Origin: Bacteroidia bacterium
GTDB lineage: Bacteria > Bacteroidota > Bacteroidia > B-17B0 > Aurantibacillaceae
Assembly (NCBI GenBank): GCA_016787785.1
Contig: JAEUTO010000005.1
Coordinates: 124,001-188,000 of the forward strand
Length of the DNA stretch: 64,000 bases
Direction of reading: 5' to 3'
This document shows, piece by piece, positions 17,362 through 25,732 of this stretch (position 1 is the first letter of the stretch; every line of letters starts with the position of its first letter). Below the pieces are notes generated by a model that did no database searches, had not been told where the DNA came from, and was given only the letters and a program-made list of their open reading frames with translations. A program made the translations under genes and the position numbers.

Positions 17362-19557
17362 ATGAAAAAAACTATTACTTATCTGTCTCTCGTACTTAGC
17401 TTCTTATTTGTGTTAAATTCGGGAAAAATAGCAGCGCAATGTGTAGCCAACTTTAATTACACTACCAATGCAAACGGCAACGTTACTTTTCTTGCCAATT
17501 GTACGCCGGTAAACTCAATAACTACACAATACCAATGGAATTTTGGTAACAGTGCAACCTACAGCGCTATTGGTTCGCCAACCGCCTCAATAACTTATAC
17601 TGCAAACGGCACGTATACTGTAAATTTATTTTATAATACCCCGCCTACCTGTTCTAACTCGGTATCATATACAATAAATATTACCAACGCAATTACGCCA
17701 ACGTGTAATATAAATGCTAATTTTTCTTATACTCAAGGTAGTAACGGAGCGGTAAGTTTTACAAGTACATCAACCGGCACAGTTCCAGGAACTACTTATT
17801 CATGGGCATATGGAGACGCTACTGCTGGTTCCGGCGCTACGTCTTCACATACATATGCAGCCAATGGTAATTATAATGTTGTTTTATATGCAAATAATAA
17901 TTTTACGGCAACTTGTTCTGATTCTGTTGTTATTCCAATTTTTGTTAACTCATACCCCTGCGCATTAAATGCAAGTTTTACGTACACCTTAGGTGCTAAT
18001 GGTCTGGTAAATTTTAGCAGCACTTCTGTTGGTACAAATACGTTAACCTCATATTCATGGAATTATGGTAACTCAACTTCGGGTTCCGGACCTAATCCCT
18101 CAACGGTCTATACCAATGGAACATATACCGTTACGTTAATGGCCATGAACTCTTTTACAACGTGCGTAAGTACAGCAACGCAGGTTATTACGGTAACATC
18201 CAGCACATGCAATCTCAATGCTAATTTTACATTTACACAAACAGGTAATGGAGGTGTAAATTTTGTAAGTACATCTACCGGCACAGTTCCCGGAACAACC
18301 TATACCTGGGTTTATGGTGACGCAAGTTCTAACGGTACTGGTGCATCAACTTCTCATACCTACGCTGCAAATGGTGGATACAACGTTTTTTTATATGCTA
18401 CAAATAACTTTACACCATCATGTTCAGATTCTGTTTCGTTTTTTGTAAATGTTACTAGTTTACCATGCGGGTTAAATCCAAATTTTACGTTTACGCAGGG
18501 TAGTAACGGAACAGTTAATTTTAATAGTACTTCTACAGGTACTGTTGCAGGAAGTGTTTATAGTTGGCAGTTTGGAGACTTTACTTCTGGTTCGGGAAAT
18601 CCTACGTCACACACATATGGTTTAAATGGTACTTACATTGCAACGTTAACTGTAATAAATAATTCAATAACCTGTTTTTCTTCAGTTACAAAAACTATTG
18701 TGGTTAACTCAATTTCGGTAACACCTTGTAATTTAGTTGCAAATTATTCGCATACAGTTGGTGCAGGTGGTAACGTTAATTTTGCAAACACGTCAACCGG
18801 CACAAACGCAAACACCACCTATTATTGGAATTTTGGCGATGGATTTACAAGCACCAGCCAGTCTCCAACACATACATATAATAGCGCTGGCGCTTATAGT
18901 GTGTTGCTGTTTGTAAATAATCAAACTACTCCAACTTGTATCGATACAATAGTTCAATCAATAAACGTTACAGGTATTCCTTGTGTAGCAAATTCAAATT
19001 TCAGTTTGGCGCCAAGCACAACTACCTTAGTTTGGAACGCTACACCGGCATCGCCCTGGAATGTAGTTGCTGCAACATGGAGTTGGGGAGATAATAGCAC
19101 CAGCAATACACTGTATGCATCACACACTTATTCTGCGTCAGGAACTTACTCTATTTGTTTATCTGTTACTGTTGCATGTGGTGGCTCTTCGTCAACCTGC
19201 GTAAATCAATTTATCTTCAAGTCTTCAAGTCCCGAAATGCAAATGATTCAGGTAAATGTTATTCCTCCGGCGCTTACGCCTACAGCAATTAAAGATGTTG
19301 AAATTGAAAATGTAAATTATGCGATCTATCCAAACCCAAACAGCGGACAGTTTGATGTGAAAATAGACGATGCAAATAACGAAACTGTAAAAATTAAAGT
19401 TTACAATTTAATTGGCGAAGTTGTTTATGAAACAGAAACCGTAAATGATAATATGACTAAAAAAATAAATTTAGATAACGTTGCTAATGGTGTTTATTTT
19501 GTGAAAATAAATTCAGGAAGTAAAGAAAGTACTAAAAAAATGATCATTAATAAATAA
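17362..19557 (+). CDS. Secreted PKD-repeat protein with T9SS type A sorting domain
   Basis: A 731-residue protein starting at ATG 17362 with signal peptide MKKTITYLSLVLSFLFVLNS...AAQC. The longer in-frame start at 17287 adds a lysine-rich stretch before the signal and is rejected. Seven or so PKD-like repeats of about 85 residues follow, each with a C-x-L/I-x-A-N-F start, a YSW/YTW-x-YG/FGD core and an SHTY strand. The C-terminal about 80 residues (YAIYPNPNSGQFDVKI...ANGVYFVKI...KKMIINK) are a T9SS type A sorting signal. It is exported and probably anchored at the surface. It lies 110 bp after the PKD lipoprotein and may belong to the same ECF-controlled locus. Confidence 0.9.
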   Translation: MKKTITYLSLVLSFLFVLNSGKIAAQCVANFNYTTNANGNVTFLANCTPVNSITTQYQWNFGNSATYSAIGSPTASITYTANGTYTVNLFYNTPPTCSNSVSYTINITNAITPTCNINANFSYTQGSNGAVSFTSTSTGTVPGTTYSWAYGDATAGSGATSSHTYAANGNYNVVLYANNNFTATCSDSVVIPIFVNSYPCALNASFTYTLGANGLVNFSSTSVGTNTLTSYSWNYGNSTSGSGPNPSTVYTNGTYTVTLMAMNSFTTCVSTATQVITVTSSTCNLNANFTFTQTGNGGVNFVSTSTGTVPGTTYTWVYGDASSNGTGASTSHTYAANGGYNVFLYATNNFTPSCSDSVSFFVNVTSLPCGLNPNFTFTQGSNGTVNFNSTSTGTVAGSVYSWQFGDFTSGSGNPTSHTYGLNGTYIATLTVINNSITCFSSVTKTIVVNSISVTPCNLVANYSHTVGAGGNVNFANTSTGTNANTTYYWNFGDGFTSTSQSPTHTYNSAGAYSVLLFVNNQTTPTCIDTIVQSINVTGIPCVANSNFSLAPSTTTLVWNATPASPWNVVAATWSWGDNSTSNTLYASHTYSASGTYSICLSVTVACGGSSSTCVNQFIFKSSSPEMQMIQVNVIPPALTPTAIKDVEIENVNYAIYPNPNSGQFDVKIDDANNETVKIKVYNLIGEVVYETETVNDNMTKKINLDNVANGVYFVKINSGSKESTKKMIINK

Positions 19558-19590
19558 AATAGTTTTATAGTTAATTATAAGGTCTTAAAA

Positions 19591-19618
19591 AAGGGTTGCC
19601 GTTTGGTAACCCTTTTTT
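19591..19618. terminator. Bidirectional terminator between convergent genes
   Basis: AAGGGTTGCC and GGTAACCCTT (one G-T wobble) around GTTT, flanked by A-runs upstream and T-runs downstream. It can serve both the PKD-repeat gene and the holB gene, whose stop codon lies at the hairpin edge. Confidence 0.88.
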
Positions 19619-20738
19619 ATTTTGTGTTGATCAGTTCGTTTGTTTTTAAGAGCAGATCCATGAAAAGGATCTTTGGATTAGCGTTACGCTCTATATAATA
19701 ATAATTGTTATTAAATTCTTCTACAAGACGCTCGTAATTTTTTTGATTGATAAAGGGAGCAAACTTTTCGAGGAATTGTCTTTCCTGTCCGCTTAACCTT
19801 ACTAAATTCTTATCGCCAAAATTATACATCAAACAATCGCGAAAAACCTCTAAACCATATTGCAAAAATTGCTTTTGTTTTTCACGACCGGACGCCGCAT
19901 TCTCATCTATCCATGTTAAAGCTTTACCCGGATCGAATTTTAAAGCCAGGCGCATAAAACTCTGGAAGTGCGCCAGAAAAGAAACACTTTCTTCATTATG
20001 CGTTAGTAAAGTAATTGCTTCTGCATAATTACCGTTGGCAAGAATTGCAGTTTGTCTTGCAACATCCGCATTCACTTTATAATTAGATACAAGCGCTTCA
20101 GAAATTTCTTGTTCGCTGCAAGTGTAAAAAGGTATTTGTTGTACGCGCGAAATTATAGTAGCCAATAATTGTTCGGTATGGTTGCATACCAAAACAAAAA
20201 TGGTTTTATCGGGCGGCTCTTCTAATATCTTTAAAAGTTTGTTGGCCGATTCGGCATTCATTTTTTCTGGCTGCCAAATGATCATGATTTTATAAGAACC
20301 TTCGTAGCTGGTGTAACTTAATTTTTTTAAGATATCATTTGCTTCTTCAACGGGTATTATGGGCTGTTTGTTCTCAGCGTTTAATTCGTTAAACCAATCA
20401 TTTAAACTAATATAAGGATTGGCCAAAAAAGCTTCCCTGAATTCTTTAATCAGGTCATTACTGCTTTTTACATCTTTACTTTTTGCAATAGGAAAAACCA
20501 GATGCAGATCGGGGTGAATTAATTTTGAAACTTTATTACAAGAGATGCAACTTCCGCAAGCGCCTTCGTCGGTTTTATTTTTACAATATAAGTGTTGCGC
20601 AAAAGCAACTGCTGCGGGTAAATTACCGCTCCCTTCTTTTCCGGCAAATAATAAGGCATGGGGCACGCGTTCTTCCTTCACCATTTTTAGTAAGCGGTGC
20701 TTAGGTTCTTGCTGACCAACTATTTGACTGTAAAGCAT
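19617..20738 (-). CDS. holB: DNA polymerase III subunit delta'
   Basis: A clamp-loader AAA+ subunit of 373 residues. It starts LYSQIVGQQEPKHRL and contains a zinc module with Cys52, Cys61, Cys64 and Cys67 (GACGSCISC). The sensor/lid part includes NKLLKILEEPPDKTIFVL and an SRVQ segment. The phosphate-binding loop is GKEGSGNL and lacks the usual GKT. This is normal for delta', which need not hydrolyse ATP. The start is ATG 20738, preceded by TATCTTTA-gata, a near-consensus -7 box four bases before the start. The pth stop lies 17 bp upstream. Confidence 0.92.
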   Translation of the reverse strand: MLYSQIVGQQEPKHRLLKMVKEERVPHALLFAGKEGSGNLPAAVAFAQHLYCKNKTDEGACGSCISCNKVSKLIHPDLHLVFPIAKSKDVKSSNDLIKEFREAFLANPYISLNDWFNELNAENKQPIIPVEEANDILKKLSYTSYEGSYKIMIIWQPEKMNAESANKLLKILEEPPDKTIFVLVCNHTEQLLATIISRVQQIPFYTCSEQEISEALVSNYKVNADVARQTAILANGNYAEAITLLTHNEESVSFLAHFQSFMRLALKFDPGKALTWIDENAASGREKQKQFLQYGLEVFRDCLMYNFGDKNLVRLSGQERQFLEKFAPFINQKNYERLVEEFNNNYYYIERNANPKILFMDLLLKTNELINTK

Positions 20739-20754
20739 TATCTAAAGATAAAAT

Positions 20755-21321
20755 TTATTTAGTGTTAAATTCGTTCATGCAGCGCTGCAGGCCAATAAAT
20801 GAAAACGCTTTAACGGCGTCTGCAGCAATTTTAATTCTATCATTAAGGGTCTTTAATTCTTCTTCGTTCCATTTGCCCAAAACATAATTAACCTGCGAGC
20901 CTTTGCTAAACTCATTACTGATGCCAAAACGTAAGCGCGGATAATTAGTTGTGTTTAGGGTTTCCTGAATGCTTGTAAGTCCGTTATGGCCGCCATCGCT
21001 ACCTTTTGGGCCAATGCGTATTTTGCCAAAAGGTAAGGCAAGTTCATCCACTAAAACAAGCATATTCTCAATTTCAATTTTTTCTGCCTGCAGCCAATAA
21101 TTAACCGCTTTGCCACTCAGGTTCATATAAGTGCTCGGTTTAATAAGAATGAGGGTCTTGCCTTTGTATTTTAATTCGGCAACATCGGCATAGCGATCAG
21201 AAGAAAATTTAATAGCGGCATCTTTAGCCAGAGAATCAACAATTTTAAAGCCGATGTTATGACGTGTTTCGGCGTATTCTTCGCCAATATTGCCTAAACC
21301 AACTATTAAAAATTTACTCAT
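20755..21321 (-). CDS. pth: Peptidyl-tRNA hydrolase
   Basis: A 188-residue Pth of normal length. Family motifs are present in order: VGLGNIGEEYAETRHNIGF with Asn11 and catalytic His21, KPSTYMNLSG, a VDELALPFG Asp, and GSDGGHNGL. It cleaves peptidyl-tRNA that drops off ribosomes and is essential in most bacteria. It lies between the SET-domain gene and holB on the same strand. Confidence 0.96.
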   Translation of the reverse strand: MSKFLIVGLGNIGEEYAETRHNIGFKIVDSLAKDAAIKFSSDRYADVAELKYKGKTLILIKPSTYMNLSGKAVNYWLQAEKIEIENMLVLVDELALPFGKIRIGPKGSDGGHNGLTSIQETLNTTNYPRLRFGISNEFSKGSQVNYVLGKWNEEELKTLNDRIKIAADAVKAFSFIGLQRCMNEFNTK

Positions 21322-21376
21322 TAAAAATTAAATTATGCCGGTGCTATAAACGCGACAAAGTAGAGTAAATATACTA

Positions 21377-21796
21377 TTAATTTTTTTTGTAAAGTTTGTG
21401 TTTAATGTTGTAGCGGATGCAATCCCAGTATTCTTTACTGTAACCTACAAATACTTCTTCTCCGGCATTAATATCACGTTCAGCAACAATATAGGCCTGA
21501 TCTCCATGAATTTCGTATGAGGCGTTGTTCTTTATACCCTTAATACGGCTAATACCTTCGGCGTCATTGGCATAACGCGCTTTGTATTTTGGAGTAGCAT
21601 AAGCATCAATACAACGTTGTTTGTTTATATATAACAAATACCCGTCTTTATGTTCCAGCACTCTTTTTTCGTATTCTTTCCAATTAATTATTTCGCCTTT
21701 GTATTCAATGATCTTTGTATCCTTTTTGATTGGCTTATCTGTAAATAAACCTTTTCCGGCGTTCGGTAATTTTGAGTTCTTAATTTTTAGGGCCAT
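21377..21796 (-). CDS. Small SET-domain protein-lysine methyltransferase
   Basis: A 139-residue protein that is essentially a bare SET domain. The start KIKNSKLPNAGKGLF and the segment TKIIEYKGEII match SET-N. ARYANDAEG stands where eukaryotic enzymes have RFxNHS, and GEEVFVGYSKEYW corresponds to GEELxxDY. No pre- or post-SET zinc modules are present. SET proteins transfer methyl from S-adenosylmethionine to lysine. The bacterial substrate here is unknown. A consensus promoter lies just upstream and would give an almost leaderless mRNA. Confidence 0.88.
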   Translation of the reverse strand: MALKIKNSKLPNAGKGLFTDKPIKKDTKIIEYKGEIINWKEYEKRVLEHKDGYLLYINKQRCIDAYATPKYKARYANDAEGISRIKGIKNNASYEIHGDQAYIVAERDINAGEEVFVGYSKEYWDCIRYNIKHKLYKKN

Positions 21797-21804
21797 AACG
21801 GTGA

Positions 21805-21837
21805 CAAAAATAATGCTTTAATTAAATAAACAACAAA
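21805..21837 (-). promoter_or_regulatory. Bacteroidota-type promoter of SET-domain gene
   Basis: On the minus strand: TTTG, 21 bp, TATTTTTG, which matches TTTG-N19-21-TAnnTTTG. The -7 box ends only 8 bp before the start codon, so transcription should begin within a few bases of ATG. Confidence 0.75.
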
Positions 21838-21878
21838 CTTTTTTAAAAAATGTTTACAAGTACTGTGTGGAAAAAGCT

Positions 21879-22622
21879 CTAAATAAAACCGCCACCAATT
21901 TCAAGGAAGACTTTATTTGTTTTAGCCTCTGAAACAGATATCAATTCAATAGAAGTAGTTGAGATCACTAATAGTTTATTGCAGTATTTTAATAAAAGGT
22001 CGAGATCGTGCGAACTCGCCAAAACACATTTATTTTCTTCATCTGCAAGTTTTCTTAGTAAGATGAAAAGATCGTGTTTTGATGCATAATCCAAAAAGGC
22101 GCTTGGCTCATCTAAAAGCATAATAGGGGTTTGTTGAGCAAGGGCTTTGGCTATAATTGTTTTTTGAAACAAGCCGTCGCTCAGTTCATTTAATAATTTG
22201 TGTTGATGAGCGGTTATGCCACAGATTTTAATTGCCTGGTCAATAATTAGCCGATTTTCTTTTTCCAAACGATTAAAAGAATTTGTATAAGGCATTTGCC
22301 CAGCTGCCACTGCATCGTAAGCGGTTAAATTAAATCCGCCTATCTTTTCAGTTAAAACAATGGCAATTTTTTTTGCTAACTCATTTAATAAAAGTTTGCT
22401 AATAGGTTGTTCATCTATAAATATTTCACCCTCTAAAACCGGCAGCAAACCACAAAGACTTTTAAGCAATGTAGATTTACCCACACCGTTTACGCCCACA
22501 ACACCCACAAAATCGCCGGAGTAAAAAGTTAGGTTAAGGTGTTTAAGGATAGAGATGCTGGCATTGGTTTTTTTATAACCTAAGGTTGCATCTTTTAAAA
22601 CTATACACTCTTTTTTATCCAT
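21879..22622 (-). CDS. Iron/cobalamin-type ABC transporter ATP-binding protein
   Basis: A 247-residue FecE/BtuD-like ATPase. Walker A GVNGVGKST is at 43-51, Walker B LLDEPSAFLDY follows, and the switch His lies in SSHDLDLLL. The signature motif reads LSDGL rather than the usual LSGGQ, an uncommon but seen variant. The start overlaps the permease stop by one base. It powers import by the permease and binding protein encoded just upstream; siderophore-iron, haem or cobalamin are the likely substrates. Confidence 0.92.
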   Translation of the reverse strand: MDKKECIVLKDATLGYKKTNASISILKHLNLTFYSGDFVGVVGVNGVGKSTLLKSLCGLLPVLEGEIFIDEQPISKLLLNELAKKIAIVLTEKIGGFNLTAYDAVAAGQMPYTNSFNRLEKENRLIIDQAIKICGITAHQHKLLNELSDGLFQKTIIAKALAQQTPIMLLDEPSAFLDYASKHDLFILLRKLADEENKCVLASSHDLDLLLKYCNKLLVISTTSIELISVSEAKTNKVFLEIGGGFI

Positions 22623-23608
22623 TACCAGGTTTTGTTTTTAAACATAAGATAAATAACCAGTGGTGCGCCAATAAATGTGGTGATCATATTTATGGGTAAA
22701 GAGATATTGCTGATAGCAGAATTGGCCAGTGCATCTGAAAGTAAAAGGATGATACTTCCAATTAATAAACAGGAAGCAACGTGCAAATGTTGTTTTGAGC
22801 TTTTAAATACCATACGCGAAAGAATTGGAACAGCTGTTCCTATAAAAGCTATTGGTCCGCAAAACGCAGTTGTTAAACCCGTTAATAACGATGAAATTAA
22901 AATTAAGTAAAAACGACTTGATTTAAAATTGATGCCCACATTTTGAGCATAATTCTCCCCGAGCAATAATGCATTTAAAGGTTTTACAAAAAATAAAAGC
23001 GCAAGCATTGAAATTAAAGCTATTGGTAAATAGATAAGCAGATCAAAGTTGGTTGTGTTTGCTAAAGAGCCCATGCCCCAGATAACAAAACTTTTTAAAC
23101 TATTGGCATCCGAAAAATATTCTAAGGCAGTTTGTACGGCGCCACAAATTTGCGACAGCATTAAACCAATTAAAAGTAGAACTACGTTACTATTAACTTT
23201 TTTGGAAATACCTAAAATTAAAAATGTAATTAAAAGACTACCGGTTATTGCCGAAAGAACAATGAAGGCCTTGCCAATAAAAAAAACAGAAAACAGGTGT
23301 AAGGCACTACCTGCCAGAATACTTATGGCCACCATTAAAGATGCACCCGAACTTATGCCTAATACAAAAGGTCCCGCTAATGGGTTTCTGAATATAATTT
23401 GCAAAATCAAACCTGATACCGAAAGCGTGCAGCCGGCAATAATGGCCGTAATGGTTTTTGGAAAACGAATGTGCCAGAAAATAAAATTGTTCGACGATAA
23501 TTCGCCAAAGTTAATAGGCTCGCTACCACCAAAAAATAAACTTAAAAAGCATGCAACGATAAGCAGGCAGATTAATATTAAAAACTTTATGGTTGTATTT
23601 TTTTCCAA
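22622..23608 (-). CDS. FecCD family ABC transporter permease
   Basis: A 328-residue inner-membrane permease with about nine or ten hydrophobic helices. Family motifs include GCTLSVSGLILQIIFRNPLAGPFVLGISSGAS split over the first third and GPIAFIGTAVPILSRM toward the end. It forms the membrane channel of the iron-complex importer with the neighbouring ATPase. It starts 2 bp after the substrate-binding protein stop. Confidence 0.94.
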   Translation of the reverse strand: MEKNTTIKFLILICLLIVACFLSLFFGGSEPINFGELSSNNFIFWHIRFPKTITAIIAGCTLSVSGLILQIIFRNPLAGPFVLGISSGASLMVAISILAGSALHLFSVFFIGKAFIVLSAITGSLLITFLILGISKKVNSNVVLLLIGLMLSQICGAVQTALEYFSDANSLKSFVIWGMGSLANTTNFDLLIYLPIALISMLALLFFVKPLNALLLGENYAQNVGINFKSSRFYLILISSLLTGLTTAFCGPIAFIGTAVPILSRMVFKSSKQHLHVASCLLIGSIILLLSDALANSAISNISLPINMITTFIGAPLVIYLMFKNKTW

Positions 23609-23610
23609 AT

Positions 23611-24768
23611 TTATTTTAATTGTTCGTAGTAAAACAATTCATTTTTGATCTGAGTTTTTAATTCAGGATGAAAGATAAGAATAAGATCGCTCAAAATCCT
23701 ATCAGGATAGATCATGCCGGTTTCCCAATAGGTGCTATAACCATGCGAATTGGTATATTTTGTATTATTAAATACATTACCTTTTTTAAAAGCAACAAAT
23801 TCTTCATAACGACTGTCTACACTTAAAAGATCTTTTTTCGTTTTAAGAGTAGAAACGTTTAACCAGAATTCTGCTTCTTTTGCTTTTGCATATACCTGCT
23901 CAAAACTTAAGGGAATGCTACCGTAATTCTCATCTTCTTTCCACAAATAGTTCGTACCGGCATCAACTAATAATTTTGCCATGTAACTTTTTCCGCCGGG
24001 CATGTACCAGGAGTCGCTATACTTAATATCGTTAAATACCGTTGGTCTTGCTTCTGTTTTTTGCGCAATTACCTTAAGTTCATTATAATTTTTTTCTACT
24101 AGGTTAAAAATAGAATCAGCCATGTCTTTTTTCTCTACAAAGGCTGCAAAAAACTTGATCCATTCGGCGCGGGCTAAGGGTGTTTCTTCTTTGTGGTCTA
24201 AACTTATAGCAACCGGTATTTTTGTTTGCAATAATTTTGGGTTGACGTCTTTTTTTGGATCGCCCATACCAAAGGTGAAAATAATATCAGGATTTAAAGC
24301 AATGGTTTGCTCAAGATCCAATTCAATACCTCTTGATAACTCTACTATTTTTTTAGTAGCACAGCGCGCGAGAATTTCTTTGTTGTTAACGTAATCTACA
24401 TTATCAATGGCTACTACTTTATCAATTAAACCCAGCTCGCAAAGCATATTAACGTAAATACTGCTTAATGTTGCAATTTTTTTACAAGGACTTTTAATAA
24501 GCGTAATATTTTTTCTGCCTACTTTTATTAAAGATGGATCGGCGCAAATTAAATACGTAGCCGTTGTATCAAAGTTGTTTTTATTGCCAAAAAGGTAAAT
24601 AACGGTAAGTTGCTTATTGCGGGAAATAGCAAAACGTTTGGCGTATTTAATGGTTGTGTCTTTTTTAAGATCAGAAAAGATGTTGGAAAATTTTTCTTTT
24701 GGCTCTGCGCACGAAACAAAAAATAAAATTGTTACAAGGTTAAAATATTTTAAAAAACTATATTGCAT
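23611..24768 (-). CDS. Iron-complex ABC transporter substrate-binding lipoprotein
   Basis: A periplasmic-binding lipoprotein of 385 residues from ATG 24768 (MQYSFLKYFNLVTILFFVSC, lipobox Cys). The alternative TTG at 24783 is less likely. It has the class III binding-protein layout: two Rossmann-like lobes (LDLEQTIALNPDIIFTFG; PTVFNDIKYSDSWYMPGGKSY) joined by a long helix. The C-terminal GMIYPDRILSDLI is typical of FecB/BtuF/HmuT proteins in Bacteroidota. Its start overlaps the histidine-kinase stop by 11 bp, so the two are translationally coupled. Confidence 0.9.
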   Translation of the reverse strand: MQYSFLKYFNLVTILFFVSCAEPKEKFSNIFSDLKKDTTIKYAKRFAISRNKQLTVIYLFGNKNNFDTTATYLICADPSLIKVGRKNITLIKSPCKKIATLSSIYVNMLCELGLIDKVVAIDNVDYVNNKEILARCATKKIVELSRGIELDLEQTIALNPDIIFTFGMGDPKKDVNPKLLQTKIPVAISLDHKEETPLARAEWIKFFAAFVEKKDMADSIFNLVEKNYNELKVIAQKTEARPTVFNDIKYSDSWYMPGGKSYMAKLLVDAGTNYLWKEDENYGSIPLSFEQVYAKAKEAEFWLNVSTLKTKKDLLSVDSRYEEFVAFKKGNVFNNTKYTNSHGYSTYWETGMIYPDRILSDLILIFHPELKTQIKNELFYYEQLK

Positions 24769-25732
24769 TAAAACGTATTTCAAATATGCTTCCCTTAGGC
24801 GAATTATTTTTTACAGCTATACTTGCGCCATGATTGCTCACAATATAATTAACGATGTATAACCCCAGGCCTGTACCCTGTGTGTTCCGTATCTCTTCGT
24901 TACCGGCCCTAAAGAACTTGTTGAAGATCTTTTCTTTATCAGCATCCGAAATGCCACAACCTTTATCTTGTATTGTTAATATTGAAGCGTTCTTTTCGCT
25001 TAACAATTCTATTATTATTTCTTTTTCATCCGGAGAATATTTTAGAGCATTATCCACCAAATTAGTAATTATAGATGGAAAGGAATTTTCATCTATTTCG
25101 GCAAAGATCTGTTCGTCTATCTTTAATTTTAATTCTCCTGTACTAATTTCTTTTTTATAATAGCGGTTCAAAATTGCATTTACTTTTTCGCTTAAGTTAT
25201 GTCTTTCAAGTTTAAACATAAACTCACCGGCATCCAGCCTGCTTGCTAAAAGAACATTGTCAATCAAACTATTTAAGCGCTCGGTTTCTGCCAATGCATT
25301 AGCAATTAATGTTTGCTGCATTGTTTCGTTAAGTTTTTGTTTTTGTAATGTTTGCAATTGCAATTTTGTGGCGGCGATGGGCGTTTTTAATTCGTGTGTA
25401 ATACTTAAGAAAAAATTCTTCTGCTGATTATTTAACGCTGTTTCTTTATCCTGCGCTTGTTTAATTTTATAAAGTCCAAATAAAAGTAGCAACAAAAAAA
25501 CGGTTCCTTCGCCAACTACCATTATTACCTGTATCTTCTTTTTTTGATGTAAAAAAGCAATTTCCTGTATCAACCTATCTTCATTTGTAGTTGTAAGCTC
25601 GGCAATTTTTTGTTTGAGGTCTATAATTTGTCCGGTTTGGCGCACTAACAAAACTTCCCACCAAAGAAATTGTAAAAGAATGTATCCAAAGAGAATACCT
25701 AATATTATTATAGCGCGCGATCTGGCTTTCAT
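24758..25732 (-). CDS. Sensor histidine kinase without adjacent response regulator
   Basis: A 324-residue HisKA/HATPase_c kinase with two membrane helices (about 8-25 and 69-87) enclosing a very short periplasmic part of about 45 residues. The phospho-acceptor is His113 in THELKTP. The N box is LVDNALKYSP, the G1 box DKGCGIS and the G2 box GTGLGLYIV. It overlaps mfd by 4 bp upstream and the binding-protein gene by 11 bp downstream. No response regulator is encoded anywhere in the window. The position suggests that it responds to metal or siderophore status or to envelope state; this is inference. Confidence 0.92.
   Translation of the reverse strand: MKARSRAIIILGILFGYILLQFLWWEVLLVRQTGQIIDLKQKIAELTTTNEDRLIQEIAFLHQKKKIQVIMVVGEGTVFLLLLLFGLYKIKQAQDKETALNNQQKNFFLSITHELKTPIAATKLQLQTLQKQKLNETMQQTLIANALAETERLNSLIDNVLLASRLDAGEFMFKLERHNLSEKVNAILNRYYKKEISTGELKLKIDEQIFAEIDENSFPSIITNLVDNALKYSPDEKEIIIELLSEKNASILTIQDKGCGISDADKEKIFNKFFRAGNEEIRNTQGTGLGLYIVNYIVSNHGASIAVKNNSPKGSIFEIRFNAI

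Noticed and set aside
20617-20640. Degenerate Walker A in the delta' subunit as a sign of a broken gene
   Set aside because: Delta' subunits commonly lack a functional ATP site, and the rest of the protein is intact.
22176-22190. LSDGL instead of LSGGQ in the ABC ATPase as evidence of inactivation
   Set aside because: Walker A, Walker B and switch His are intact and the operon is complete; a tolerated variant is more likely.
23049-23648. Plus-strand frame of 199 codons over the permease gene
   Set aside because: It is antisense to a well-conserved FecCD permease and has no recognisable domain or promoter.
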